Positions 36,440-45,042 of a DNA stretch of 64,000 bases are shown here, one piece after another. The stretch is from an uncultured Lachnospiraceae bacterium (GTDB lineage: Bacteria; Bacillota; Clostridia; Lachnospirales; Lachnospiraceae). The first letter of the stretch is position 1. Every line of letters starts with the position of its first letter. Below the pieces are notes generated by a model. It ran no database searches, had not been told where the DNA came from, and saw nothing but the letters and a program-made list of their open reading frames with translations. The stretch lies in the NCBI GenBank assembly GCA_910579395.1, contig CAJTUC010000003.1, positions 153,469 through 217,468 on the forward strand, in the 5' to 3' direction. The translations under genes and the position numbers were made by a program.

Positions 36440-37596
36440 AAAAAATATGTATTGTGACTGCAACAAGAGCAGAATATGGTTTGTTAAAACCAGTTATAGA
36501 AAAGATATATAAATCAGAAACGACAGAACTGAAACTAGTAGTGACCGGAATGCACTTATCGCCGGAGTTTGGATTGACATATAAGGAAATCGAAGCGGAT
36601 GGCTATCCAATCGATCAGAAGATAGAGATGCTGCTGAGTTCAGATACACCGGTAGGTATCACGAAATCGATGGGTATTGCATTGATTGGTTTTGGGGACT
36701 ATTTTTCGGTAAACAGACCGGATATCGTTGTTATTTTAGGGGACCGATACGAGATGTTGATGGTAGCTGCGGCAGCTATGATTGCAAGAATCCCGATCGC
36801 ACATCTGCATGGAGGGGAGAAAACAGAGGGGGCTGTTGATGAAGCCATTCGGCATTCCATTACGAAAATGAGCCATTTGCATTTTACTTCTACAGAGGAA
36901 TATCGTAGAAGAGTCATACAGCTTGGAGAGCAGCCTGATCGGGTATATAATGTGGGCGCGCTTGGAGTTGAAAATGCAAGAAAAGTAAGTTTGTTGCGTA
37001 AAGAAGAATTAGAGAACCAAATTGGTTTCCATTTTTCAGAGCCAACAGTCATGGTGACATATCATCCTGTAACGTTGGAAATGTTAACGGCGAAAGATCA
37101 GTTCACTGATATATTATCTGTTATAGACAGCCATAAAGAGATTTCTGTAATATTTACAAAAGCAAATGCCGATACAGATGGCCGCATCATTAATCGGATG
37201 ATTGATGAATATGTCCGGGATAATAGTGATAGGTGCGCAGTCTATACCTCATTAGGGCAAAGAAGGTATTTAAGTGCATTGCAATATGTGGATGCGGTGC
37301 TCGGAAATTCTTCAAGCGGATTGGTCGAAGTACCTTCTTTTCATATTCCTACGATTAACATTGGGGACAGGCAGCGCGGTAGGGTGTGCGCAGAATCGGT
37401 GATTCATTGTGGAAATTCAGCAAATGAAATAGAAAGTGCCCTTCTGTTGGCATTGTCGAAAGAATTCAGACAAAAACTTACAGATATGGATAATCCGTAT
37501 GAAAGGGAAGGAACTTCGGACAAGATTGTAGAAACGATTTGCGATGCTCTCGAACAGGGAATAGAGATTAAAAAATCGTTTTATGATATAGTATGA
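36436..37596 (+). CDS. neuC: UDP/GDP-HexNAc 2-epimerase, hydrolysing
   Basis: 386 residues. Its ATG overlaps the neuB stop as ATGA. ICIVTATRAEYGLLKPVI is the NeuC/LegG start; VILGDRYEMLMVAAAAMIARIPIAHLHGGEKTEG near residue 95 and HFTSTEEYRRRVIQLGE near residue 150 are diagnostic, and LGNSSSGLVEVPSF near residue 292 binds the nucleotide. It removes the nucleotide and inverts C2, giving the substrate for NeuB. LegG and NeuC cannot be separated by eye. Confidence 0.92.
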   Translation: MKKICIVTATRAEYGLLKPVIEKIYKSETTELKLVVTGMHLSPEFGLTYKEIEADGYPIDQKIEMLLSSDTPVGITKSMGIALIGFGDYFSVNRPDIVVILGDRYEMLMVAAAAMIARIPIAHLHGGEKTEGAVDEAIRHSITKMSHLHFTSTEEYRRRVIQLGEQPDRVYNVGALGVENARKVSLLRKEELENQIGFHFSEPTVMVTYHPVTLEMLTAKDQFTDILSVIDSHKEISVIFTKANADTDGRIINRMIDEYVRDNSDRCAVYTSLGQRRYLSALQYVDAVLGNSSSGLVEVPSFHIPTINIGDRQRGRVCAESVIHCGNSANEIESALLLALSKEFRQKLTDMDNPYEREGTSDKIVETICDALEQGIEIKKSFYDIV

Positions 37597-37609
37597 AGTG
37601 GTGAAGATA

Positions 37610-38599
37610 ATGACAGTGATCGTAATAGGGCTTGGAAGCATGGGAAAACGTCGAATTCGTTTGATGAAGGCGATGAAACTCCCTATAGATATTGTTGGCG
37701 TTGATAGCAGGCAGGAGAGATGTGAAGAGACGAGGTCTCAATTATTGATAGATTGTTGTACGTCTATAGAAGAAGCGGAGAAACAACGGAGGATTGACTG
37801 CGCTTTTATCTGCACTTCGCCACTGGCACACGCAGAGCTTATTCAGCAATGCCTGTTACATGGATTCCATGTCTTTACGGAGATTAATTTGGTATCTGAT
37901 AAATATGACGAAAATATTATATTGGCGCAAGAAAGAGGATTGACACTGTTTCTGTCATCAACCCCTATCTATCGGGATGAAATGAAAGAAATTACAAAAC
38001 GTGTCAAAATGAGTAAGCAGACAGTTGCGTATTCTTACCATGTAGGTCAGTATCTTCCGGATTGGCATCCGTGGGAGCAGTACAAAGATTTCTTTGTGGG
38101 AAACAGACGAACGAATGGATGCAGGGAGATATTTGCGATTGAACTGCCTTGGATAGTAAAGGCTTTTGGAGAAATAGAAGATATTCATGTTGTATCAGGA
38201 CGTTTAACTAATCTGGAGATAAATTACCAAGACGCCTACTTTGTTCAAATTATCCATGCTAATGGAAATATTGGAATGTTTGGAGTGGATGTTGTCTGCA
38301 GAAAACCAGTTCGAAAACTGGAAGTTTATAATGAAGATATATATATAGAGTGGGAAGGGACACCACAGACATTAAAAATAAAAAATATAGCAACGGGTAA
38401 AATGGAGAATGTAAGCTGCGGTACTTATTTTAATGAAGCAGGGTATAGTGAGTTTGTAAATGAGTGTGCATATATCAATGAGATACAAGAGTTTTTTAAT
38501 GTCTTAACCGGGAAGCAGCCCGAGTATACGATGGAAATGGATGCGCGGATATTAAGCATCATTGACCAAATAGAAGAAAAACATACGGAGAAAAACTAA
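37610..38599 (+). CDS. Gfo/Idh/MocA-like oxidoreductase
   Basis: About 329 residues from ATG 37610; a GTG at 37598 is also in frame. VIVIGLGSMGKRRIRLM is the nucleotide-binding motif. FTEINLVSDKYDEN near residue 91 replaces the usual E-K-P motif with E-I-N, so the catalytic lysine is not in its normal place. This type recurs beside NeuA/NeuB genes. Its step is unclear; it may reduce a precursor or act in a non-catalytic way. Confidence 0.75.
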   Translation: MTVIVIGLGSMGKRRIRLMKAMKLPIDIVGVDSRQERCEETRSQLLIDCCTSIEEAEKQRRIDCAFICTSPLAHAELIQQCLLHGFHVFTEINLVSDKYDENIILAQERGLTLFLSSTPIYRDEMKEITKRVKMSKQTVAYSYHVGQYLPDWHPWEQYKDFFVGNRRTNGCREIFAIELPWIVKAFGEIEDIHVVSGRLTNLEINYQDAYFVQIIHANGNIGMFGVDVVCRKPVRKLEVYNEDIYIEWEGTPQTLKIKNIATGKMENVSCGTYFNEAGYSEFVNECAYINEIQEFFNVLTGKQPEYTMEMDARILSIIDQIEEKHTEKN

Positions 38600-38600
38600 G

Positions 38601-39362
38601 ATGAATATATTGGTAACAATCTGCGCACGGGCAGGTTCCAAGGGAGCAAGAAACAAGAATATAAGAAACTTTTGTGATCATCCGCTGGTATTGTATACGT
38701 TGGAAGCGTATCGCTCATTTTGCGACAAAGCGGAAGGAATAGAAGGATGTATACGGTTGGCATTAAATACTGACAGCAAAGAGCTGATAGAACAAATGGA
38801 GGAATCAGGAGTAGATTATATTCTGGTTAGGCGTGAAGAGGAACTGGCAGGAGGAGCGGTTGCTAAGTTTGACGTCATAAAGGATACTTTGCTCAAGGCG
38901 GAAGTGATGTGTGAGACAAACTTTGATATTGTGCTCGATCTTGATCTGACTTCTCCATTAAGGACTTGGAAAGATATAGACGGTACATTGTCTGCATTAT
39001 TGGATGATGAAGAGGCTGATCTCGCATACAGTGTGACCGATGCCAGACGTTCGCCTTATTTTAACATGGTGTGTAAAAAAGAGGATGGCTATTACGGAAC
39101 CGTGTTGACAAGTAATTTTGTTGCAAGGCAGCAGACACCGGTGTGCTATGATATGAATGCGTCTATCTATGCGTATAGACGAAATTATCTGCTTCATGGC
39201 ACGATGCACAAGCGTAAGGCACAAATATGGGAAATGGCTGATACAGGAATTTTGGACATTGACAGTGACGAGGATTTTGAACTGATGGAGGTAATATTTC
39301 GTTTCATGATGGAACGGAGGCAGGAATTTAGGGAACAGTTTTGCAAATTGTTTTCTGTTTAA
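38601..39362 (+). CDS. neuA: CMP-nonulosonate cytidylyltransferase
   Basis: 253 residues. ILVTICARAGSKGARNKNIR is the NeuA/LegF start (R-x-G-S-K-G), followed by LALNTDS, VRREEELAGG, LDLDLTSPLRTWKDID (metal-binding and product region, near residue 112), and IWEMADTGILDIDSDEDFEL at the end. It activates the nonulosonate as CMP-sugar. It ends a compact neuD-neuB-neuC-oxidoreductase-neuA block with gaps of 0-13 bases. Confidence 0.92.
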   Translation: MNILVTICARAGSKGARNKNIRNFCDHPLVLYTLEAYRSFCDKAEGIEGCIRLALNTDSKELIEQMEESGVDYILVRREEELAGGAVAKFDVIKDTLLKAEVMCETNFDIVLDLDLTSPLRTWKDIDGTLSALLDDEEADLAYSVTDARRSPYFNMVCKKEDGYYGTVLTSNFVARQQTPVCYDMNASIYAYRRNYLLHGTMHKRKAQIWEMADTGILDIDSDEDFELMEVIFRFMMERRQEFREQFCKLFSV

Positions 39363-39410
39363 TAAGAAGAGAATTGTAAAAAATATATTATAAGAAAGGT
39401 AGACTTTAGG

Positions 39411-40444
39411 ATGAATAATGTAAGATACTCTAATATAGATTTATATAGGTTTATGGCGGCAATTATGATTGTTGTTTATCATTCTGGGCATACAACACAT
39501 GGTGCAACTACGCTATATGCTCCTGGAGCTTATCTTTTTGTCGATTTTTTTGCAATGGTAACTGGTTATTTGACCACGAAACATTTCTCAAATAAATTAA
39601 ATGAAAATAAATCTAAGGAAGCGATTAAATACACGATATCGAAATTTAGTCGGTTTATACCTTATACAATTATAGTTATATTAATAGATTTTGCAATCAA
39701 TTTCATTGATCGATTTCTTGCAAATGAACTACATTTAGGAAATATGATAGAACAATTACTTTTTGATATACCCTTATTATCATCTGGTTATGCATATCCT
39801 TCTGTTGCGTCATTATGGTTTTTGTCTGCAATGTTACTTGTATTCCCTCTATTTTGTTTATTTGTTCAGAGTAAAAATCGATATTTTATTATGCTGGTCG
39901 GTTTTCTGTTGCCGTTATATTATTTTGGATTGACCAATTATCAGATGATAAGAGAAGTTCCGCATGATATGCTCAGAATTTCAGCTGATATGTTGATAGG
40001 GGGGGTATATTTGAACTAAATGAATCTATAAAGGATTATAATTTTAATGAATTTTTTTTGTCATGTATTGAATTGCTTTGCGTTGGTTTAACAGTTTGCA
40101 ATGCGCTTTTGGGATGGGGATTGACTAAGGGAATTTTGCTGTGTTTTGTTGTGGAGATTTCAATTATGTTTTCTGGGAAAAGTTTTTCGGGAAAGATAAA
40201 CAGTAGATTCATAACGTTTATAGGAAAATTAAGTATGCCTATTTATATTTGCCATTGGACAGTTGGTACAGCAATTTATTTTTTTTATTCCAGAATAGGA
40301 TTAGGAATATCAATGGTATATTTCTCCTATTATATAGGTACGTTACTATTTGCACTATTGATACATTTTATTATTGAAAAAAGGAAGTTTTTAGGAACGA
40401 AAGTTTTTAGAGGGTGTTTTCGTACAAATGAAAGGAGAAGATGA
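39411..40444 (+). CDS. Acyltransferase family 3 membrane protein, phase-variable, OFF
   Basis: RYSNIDLYRFMAAIMIVVYHSGH gives the R-F/x-h-A plus catalytic His start of acyltransferase-3 proteins. After seven G (39999-40005) the frame ends at 40019 (202 residues). With eight G it reads on without a stop (IFELNESIKDYNFNEFFLS, then membrane helices) to 40444, for about 344 residues. So the C-terminal half is not made as sequenced. ATG follows GAAAGGTAGACTTTAGG. Likely acylates an exported sugar. Second acyltransferase-3 in the window, alongside 20825. Confidence 0.87.
39999..40005 (+). repeat. Poly-G tract 9, seven G (gene OFF; eight would be ON)
   Basis: Seven G, the shortest tract, followed by TATATT. 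One added G joins the two halves of the acyltransferase-3 gene. Confidence 0.87.
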
Positions 40445-41556
40445 ACGTGACCGATTTATCAAACTATGACGAGATTATTATATGGGGAGCATGTATGCCG
40501 CCGGAAGAAACGGATGTGCCCACTTCACACGGAAGGGCAATAGAACGGCTGCTCGATATATTAGAGAAAAAGGGAATTCTTGATAGAGTAATTTTCATCG
40601 TGGACAGTAATAAAAAATTAATAGGAAGGAAAAGACTTGGGTATAGTATTAAATCAACGGATGAGATTCTCGGGCATCCGAATGCGCTGCTCATTGTGAA
40701 TACGATTTCGATATGTGCAATTCAAAATGCTATGAAAATGCTCGGAATTACGAATGACTATGTAGTTATACCTTATTACCTGTATCATGGTACTGTGGAT
40801 TTCCCTTATATAAATGTAGCTGCCAGAGAGGATATGCTTCAACACAAAGAAGATATTGTCGATTTGTACTGGATGAAAGATGAAATCACGAAAAGATATA
40901 TGGATATTATCATTGAACTGAGATTAAAGGGAGAAGATGATTTATATACGCCGGACTTCTATAAAAATACGGGGGGGGGTATAAACTACTTTTGTGATGC
41001 GCAATTGGCTCCCAAAGGGGATGTTACATTTATTGATGTCGGCGCCTTTGATGGTGATTCAATAGAGCCGGTTCGAGAATTTTATGGCGACAGATTAAAA
41101 AAGTGTATTGCTTTTGAACCTAATGCTGAACTTTTTGCGAAGTTGAAGAAATACATATCTGATCATGCAATGGAGGATATCTCTACGGTACTGCCTTATG
41201 CGTTGGGGGATGAAGAAAAAATAGTTTGTTTTTCTTCGCAGGGAGCAATGGGGCAGGTATCTGAAGCGGGAGAAATTGCAATAGAACAGAAAATGTTTGA
41301 TAATCTACAGGTGGAGTCCGTAGGTGATGCTATGGTTAAGATGGATATTGAAGGATTCGAGTTAAGTGCACTGAAAGGTATGCAGGAATTTATAAGAACG
41401 CATAAGCCATATTTGGCAATATGTATATATCATAAAGAGAAAGATTTGTATGAAATAGCGCAGTACATTAAGTCATTGAATGCGGATTATAGATTGTATA
41501 TACGAGGTGGATGGCACTTGGAGTGTTGGGCAGTTCCGGAAAGCCATTTTATTTAA
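40441..41556 (+). CDS. FkbM-family methyltransferase with N-terminal domain, phase-variable, ON
   Basis: 371 residues. ATG 40441 overlaps the previous stop by four bases and follows GAAAGGAGAAG. N-terminal domain (residues 1-160) similar in layout to the gene at 32747. FIDVGAFDGDSIEPVREFYG near residue 199 is motif I; MVKMDIEGFELSALKGM near residue 300 is the FkbM hallmark; both paralogues end in a similar Tyr-Arg-rich tail. Nine G at 40971-40979 encode Thr-Gly-Gly-Gly-Ile just before the SAM domain and are in frame. Confidence 0.87.
   Translation: MNVTDLSNYDEIIIWGACMPPEETDVPTSHGRAIERLLDILEKKGILDRVIFIVDSNKKLIGRKRLGYSIKSTDEILGHPNALLIVNTISICAIQNAMKMLGITNDYVVIPYYLYHGTVDFPYINVAAREDMLQHKEDIVDLYWMKDEITKRYMDIIIELRLKGEDDLYTPDFYKNTGGGINYFCDAQLAPKGDVTFIDVGAFDGDSIEPVREFYGDRLKKCIAFEPNAELFAKLKKYISDHAMEDISTVLPYALGDEEKIVCFSSQGAMGQVSEAGEIAIEQKMFDNLQVESVGDAMVKMDIEGFELSALKGMQEFIRTHKPYLAICIYHKEKDLYEIAQYIKSLNADYRLYIRGGWHLECWAVPESHFI
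40971..40979 (+). repeat. Poly-G tract 10, nine G (gene ON)
   Basis: Nine G followed by TATAAA, about 20 codons ahead of the SAM-binding motif of the second FkbM-domain protein. Confidence 0.9.
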
Positions 41557-41619
41557 TGCAGACTATATATTAGGAAAGGAATAGAATGTTTGCCTGTCTG
41601 TTAACATTCGTATATAAAA

Positions 41620-42582
41620 ATGCGTAAATTATACATTGCAATGTATCATTATACAAGGGATTTGAAGCATAGCAGATATCCTGAAATTAGGGGCATGGAT
41701 ATATCGCTGTTCCGTCAGCAGATTGAGTATATGAAAAGCCATTTTAATATTGTTACGATGGAACAGGTGCTGGCGGCAGTCCGTGAAAGAGAGAGGGGGG
41801 GGCCATTACCAGAGCAGGCATTACTGCTTACATTTGATGATGGTTATATAGATAATTATACTTTTGCATTCCCAATTTTGCAGGAATTTGGAGTACAAGG
41901 CTCTTTTTTCATTCCCGGTAAGACCTTTGTTACGCATCAACTGCTTGATGTGAATAAGATCCATTATATTCTGGCAAGTGCAAATATTTTTGAACTGGTT
42001 GAGGATGTTAAGAAGGAGATGGATTATTACAGAGGGCAGGAATATGATTATGCTCCTGTGGACGAGTTGTTTCATGAATATGCGATTGCCAGCCGTTTTG
42101 ATATTAAGGAAACAATTTTTATAAAAAGAATGCTGCAAACTGTATTACCGGAAAGGCTTAGAAATACGATTTCCAGTAAATTGTTTGAAAAATATGTTGG
42201 TGTAACAGAAGAACAGTTAGCGTATGAATTATATATGACTGAAGAGCAGATCAGAACAATGAAACAACACGGAATGTTTATTGGAATTCACGGCTATGAT
42301 CATTACTGGCTTGGAAATCTGCCTGTTGAGAAGATGAGACAGGATATATCTATGGCACTGGATACGCTTGACGAATTTATTGACCGTAAACAGTGGGTCA
42401 TGAATTTTCCTTATGGCAATTATAGCCCGGATGTATTGGAGTATATCAAGAGCGAAGGTGCATGTGCCGGGATGACAACGGAAGTAAGAATAGCAGATTT
42501 AGATAGTGACAATGCGCTTGAGCTGCCGAGGCTGGATTGTAATGATTTTCCGCCTAAAAGTAGAAATTATATAGATTTATAG
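41620..42582 (+). CDS. Polysaccharide deacetylase (NodB-like), phase-variable, ON
   Basis: 320 residues. LLLTFDDGYIDNY near residue 68 holds the D-D metal/catalytic motif of CE4 deacetylases; FIGIHGYDHYWLGNL near residue 222 is the H-x-x-x-H motif; NFPYGNYSPDV near residue 265 follows. No signal peptide is visible, so it may act on a cytoplasmic, lipid-linked glycan. Eight G at 41795-41802 encode Arg-Gly-Gly-Pro just before the catalytic motif and are in frame. ATG 41620 has a poor ribosome site; a 13-codon open frame with a good site (ATG 41586) ends across it and may couple translation. Confidence 0.85.
   Translation: MRKLYIAMYHYTRDLKHSRYPEIRGMDISLFRQQIEYMKSHFNIVTMEQVLAAVRERERGGPLPEQALLLTFDDGYIDNYTFAFPILQEFGVQGSFFIPGKTFVTHQLLDVNKIHYILASANIFELVEDVKKEMDYYRGQEYDYAPVDELFHEYAIASRFDIKETIFIKRMLQTVLPERLRNTISSKLFEKYVGVTEEQLAYELYMTEEQIRTMKQHGMFIGIHGYDHYWLGNLPVEKMRQDISMALDTLDEFIDRKQWVMNFPYGNYSPDVLEYIKSEGACAGMTTEVRIADLDSDNALELPRLDCNDFPPKSRNYIDL
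41795..41802 (+). repeat. Poly-G tract 11, eight G (gene ON)
   Basis: Eight G preceded by an alternating GAGAGAGAG purine stretch (41789-41794). In frame. Slippage would remove the whole CE4 catalytic core. Confidence 0.88.
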
Positions 42583-42600
42583 AAAGAGGAGGAAACATAT

Positions 42601-42840
42601 ATGACAAAAGAAGAAGTGTTAAGGAAGGTAAATGAAATATTTAGAGATGCTTTTGATCGGGAAGATATCGTGATCAATTTTGGAACAACGTCATCAGATA
42701 TTGAAGGCTGGGATTCTCTCATGCAAATGAATCTTATTGAAATGGTTGAAGATGAATTCAATATGCGTTTTGATATGGATGAAGTAGTAGGAATGGAAAA
42801 TGTAGGAGCGATGATCGATATTATTATATCTCGCATTTAA
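42601..42840 (+). CDS. Acyl carrier protein
   Basis: 79 acidic residues with the ACP helix pattern. The phosphopantetheine Ser lies in EGWDSLMQMNLIEMVEDEF near residue 39 (GWDSL instead of the fatty-acid GADSL), as is common in ACPs tied to FkbH-type enzymes and secondary pathways. AGAGGAGG precedes the ATG. It starts 18 bases after the deacetylase and is followed by dehydratase, ketoreductase, acyltransferase and FkbH genes. It likely carries the acyl unit to be put on a sugar. Confidence 0.9.
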   Translation: MTKEEVLRKVNEIFRDAFDREDIVINFGTTSSDIEGWDSLMQMNLIEMVEDEFNMRFDMDEVVGMENVGAMIDIIISRI

Positions 42841-42852
42841 GGTGTAAAAAAT

Positions 42853-43272
42853 ATGAATTATTACAATTTCAATGAAATAGAAATCGGGGAAAACGCAACA
42901 TTTGAGATAAAGATTACTGAGAATCAGATGAAAATGTTTGCTGAAATATCCGGTGACTTGAATCCTATGCATATGAATTCGAAGTATGCAAAGGAACGTG
43001 GTTATGCGGATAAAGTAGTTTATGGAATGTTGGCGTCCTCTTTCTATTCTACGCTGGTAGGAATGTACTTGCCGGGAGAAAAGTGCCTTTTGCATAAATG
43101 CGATGTTGATTACAGGAATCCGGTATATGTTGGCGATAAACTTACCGTATTTGGCGAAGTCGTTGACAAAAGGAGTGCAACGCGTCGTTTGAAAATAAAG
43201 GGGAAAATGGTTGATCAAGAAGGGAAAACTGTAAATACGGCTGATATAACAGTTGGTTTTACAGGTGATTGA
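42853..43272 (+). CDS. MaoC-like (R)-specific hydratase/dehydratase
   Basis: 139 residues, single hot-dog domain. AEISGDLNPMHMNSKYAKERGYADKVVYGML near residues 31-60 contains the D-x4-H hydratase motif; VYVGDKLTVFGEV follows. These enzymes interconvert enoyl and 3-hydroxyacyl thioesters. Twelve bases after the ACP gene and overlapping the stop of the next start region, it likely acts on an ACP-bound chain. Confidence 0.85.
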   Translation: MNYYNFNEIEIGENATFEIKITENQMKMFAEISGDLNPMHMNSKYAKERGYADKVVYGMLASSFYSTLVGMYLPGEKCLLHKCDVDYRNPVYVGDKLTVFGEVVDKRSATRRLKIKGKMVDQEGKTVNTADITVGFTGD

Positions 43273-43274
43273 TT

Positions 43275-44018
43275 ATGGAAAAAGTTTATTTGATTTTGGG
43301 AGCATCCTCTGATTTGGGGATAGAACTCATAAAGAATATCATAAAATCAGAGGGCGCGGAAAAAATAAGAATGATTGCGCATTATTTTAGTTCTGGCGCA
43401 GAGATTCAAAATATTAAAGACAATAATCCTGATTTTCGAATTGATATGCTCAATGCCAATCTCGGAGATTTGGAGGATACCAGAAAGTTCATTGAGCAAC
43501 TGAAAGCGCTTGAGTGTAGACCTGATTATATTTTGAATTTCTGTGCATACGCATACAGGTTTAACAGGTTAAGTGAATTAGATATAAAGAGAATGAATTT
43601 TGATATGACAATACAAGTATATTCTTTTGCATTGATCTGTCAGGCGTTTCTTCCTGTCATGGCGGAATCGGGGTTTGGAAAAATTGTAGTTATGCTATCT
43701 GCAGCGACAACAAATATTCCCCCCAAAAACACAACAGAATACACGACTGTTAAGTATGCACTGCTGGGTTTAATAAAAAGTATTGCTGCAGATTATGGTG
43801 AGTATGGTATAAATATTAATGCTGTTTCTCCCGGTATGATAGAGACAAAATTCATCAAAAATATCGGAAGAAAGGTAAAGGAATTTACGGCGGAGAAGAA
43901 TCCCAGGCATAGGAATTTGCAAGTTAGTGACGTAGTCCCGGCAATAATGTTTTTACTTTCTGATGAGAGTCAGTTTATGAATGGAACAAATATTAATTTG
44001 AGCGGAATACCGGATTAG
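43275..44018 (+). CDS. SDR, FabG-like ketoreductase
   Basis: 247 residues from ATG 43275 (a TTG at 43269 adds two codons). YLILGASSDLGIELIKNI is the NAD(P) G-x3-G-x-G motif, MLSAATTNIPPKNTTEYTTVKYALLGLIKS holds Ser and Y-x3-K, and NAVSPGMIETKF is the classic P-G turn. In an operon with an ACP it probably reduces a 3-ketoacyl-ACP. A six-C run at 43719 is in frame and shorter than the G tracts. Confidence 0.87.
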   Translation: MEKVYLILGASSDLGIELIKNIIKSEGAEKIRMIAHYFSSGAEIQNIKDNNPDFRIDMLNANLGDLEDTRKFIEQLKALECRPDYILNFCAYAYRFNRLSELDIKRMNFDMTIQVYSFALICQAFLPVMAESGFGKIVVMLSAATTNIPPKNTTEYTTVKYALLGLIKSIAADYGEYGININAVSPGMIETKFIKNIGRKVKEFTAEKNPRHRNLQVSDVVPAIMFLLSDESQFMNGTNINLSGIPD

Positions 44019-44029
44019 TGAGGTGGCAA

Positions 44030-45025
44030 ATGGAAAACTATACAATTAGATATGCAACAAAGGAAGATATTCCGAACATCAAACGGTTCATTGATGAGAA
44101 TTGGAAGAAAAATCATATTTTAACAAGAAAAGAGGACTTCTTTGAGTGGCAATATACAAGTGATAAATTGGATTATGTTTTGGGAATTGATGCTGACGGA
44201 AATATACAGGGCATGTTGGGATTTATTTCATATGATGATAATGATGATAGAGACATCGCTACTTCTATGTGGAAAGCTAACGCAGGTACAAGCTTTTTGG
44301 GAATTAAGCTGTTGATGTATGTTATGGATAAAGAACCTCATAGAACACTTTTCAGTCCGGGAATCAATGTTAAAACGACTCGTGATATTTATGAGAGAAT
44401 GCAGTTCAAAATGGGGAGAATGAATCAATGGTATCGTTTGCGGAAGGTAGAATCATACGTTATAGCTAAGATTGTTGATGCCAGAATACCAAAATATATT
44501 CTTGCCTGTGAAACTGTGGCTGTGCGTTATTTTGCATTTGAGGATTTGAAGGAAGATTTTGACTTTGAAAAGCATGTATCAAAGCAGTCAGTTCCTTATA
44601 AAAGTTTATCATATTTGAAACGCAGATATTTTGAGCATCCGATATATGAATATTTGATTTATGGAATCAAGCAGGATGGCAGTGAAACAAATGCGGTCAT
44701 AGTTTTACGCATACAGGAATGTAATGGTGCAAAGGCACTAAGGTTTGTAGATTGTATTGGGAATACTGAGGTCTTAGGAAATATCACACATATATTAGAT
44801 GAATTGCTCGATGAATTTAATACAGAGTACATAGATATGTATGAAAAAGGGGTAGATAGTAATATTCTTCAAAAGGCTGGCTGGATTAAATTGGATGAGA
44901 CGGACAATATTATTCCAAATTATTTTTCACCCTATGAACAGATAAATGTTGATATAAACTATTGTACTTCAGACGAAAATATAGTTCTTTTTAGAGGTGA
45001 TGGCGATCAGGATCGTCCAAATTAA
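44030..45025 (+). CDS. GNAT-like N-acyltransferase
   Basis: 331 residues from ATG 44030, eight bases after AGGTGG. The first half, YTIRYATKEDIPNIKRFIDENW and later MLGFISYDD, matches the GNAT N-terminus; the second half may be a second GNAT-like domain. Next to an ACP and FkbH genes, the likely job is to pass the acyl group from ACP to an amino or hydroxy sugar. Its stop overlaps the in-frame ATG at 45025. The fold assignment is moderate. Confidence 0.62.
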   Translation: MENYTIRYATKEDIPNIKRFIDENWKKNHILTRKEDFFEWQYTSDKLDYVLGIDADGNIQGMLGFISYDDNDDRDIATSMWKANAGTSFLGIKLLMYVMDKEPHRTLFSPGINVKTTRDIYERMQFKMGRMNQWYRLRKVESYVIAKIVDARIPKYILACETVAVRYFAFEDLKEDFDFEKHVSKQSVPYKSLSYLKRRYFEHPIYEYLIYGIKQDGSETNAVIVLRIQECNGAKALRFVDCIGNTEVLGNITHILDELLDEFNTEYIDMYEKGVDSNILQKAGWIKLDETDNIIPNYFSPYEQINVDINYCTSDENIVLFRGDGDQDRPN

Positions 45026-45042
45026 TGATTGGTGGTGTAAGA

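Noticed and set aside
43719..43724. Run of six C in the ketoreductase gene
   Set aside because: Shorter than all tracts, in frame, and encodes a plain Pro-Pro; not counted as a switch.
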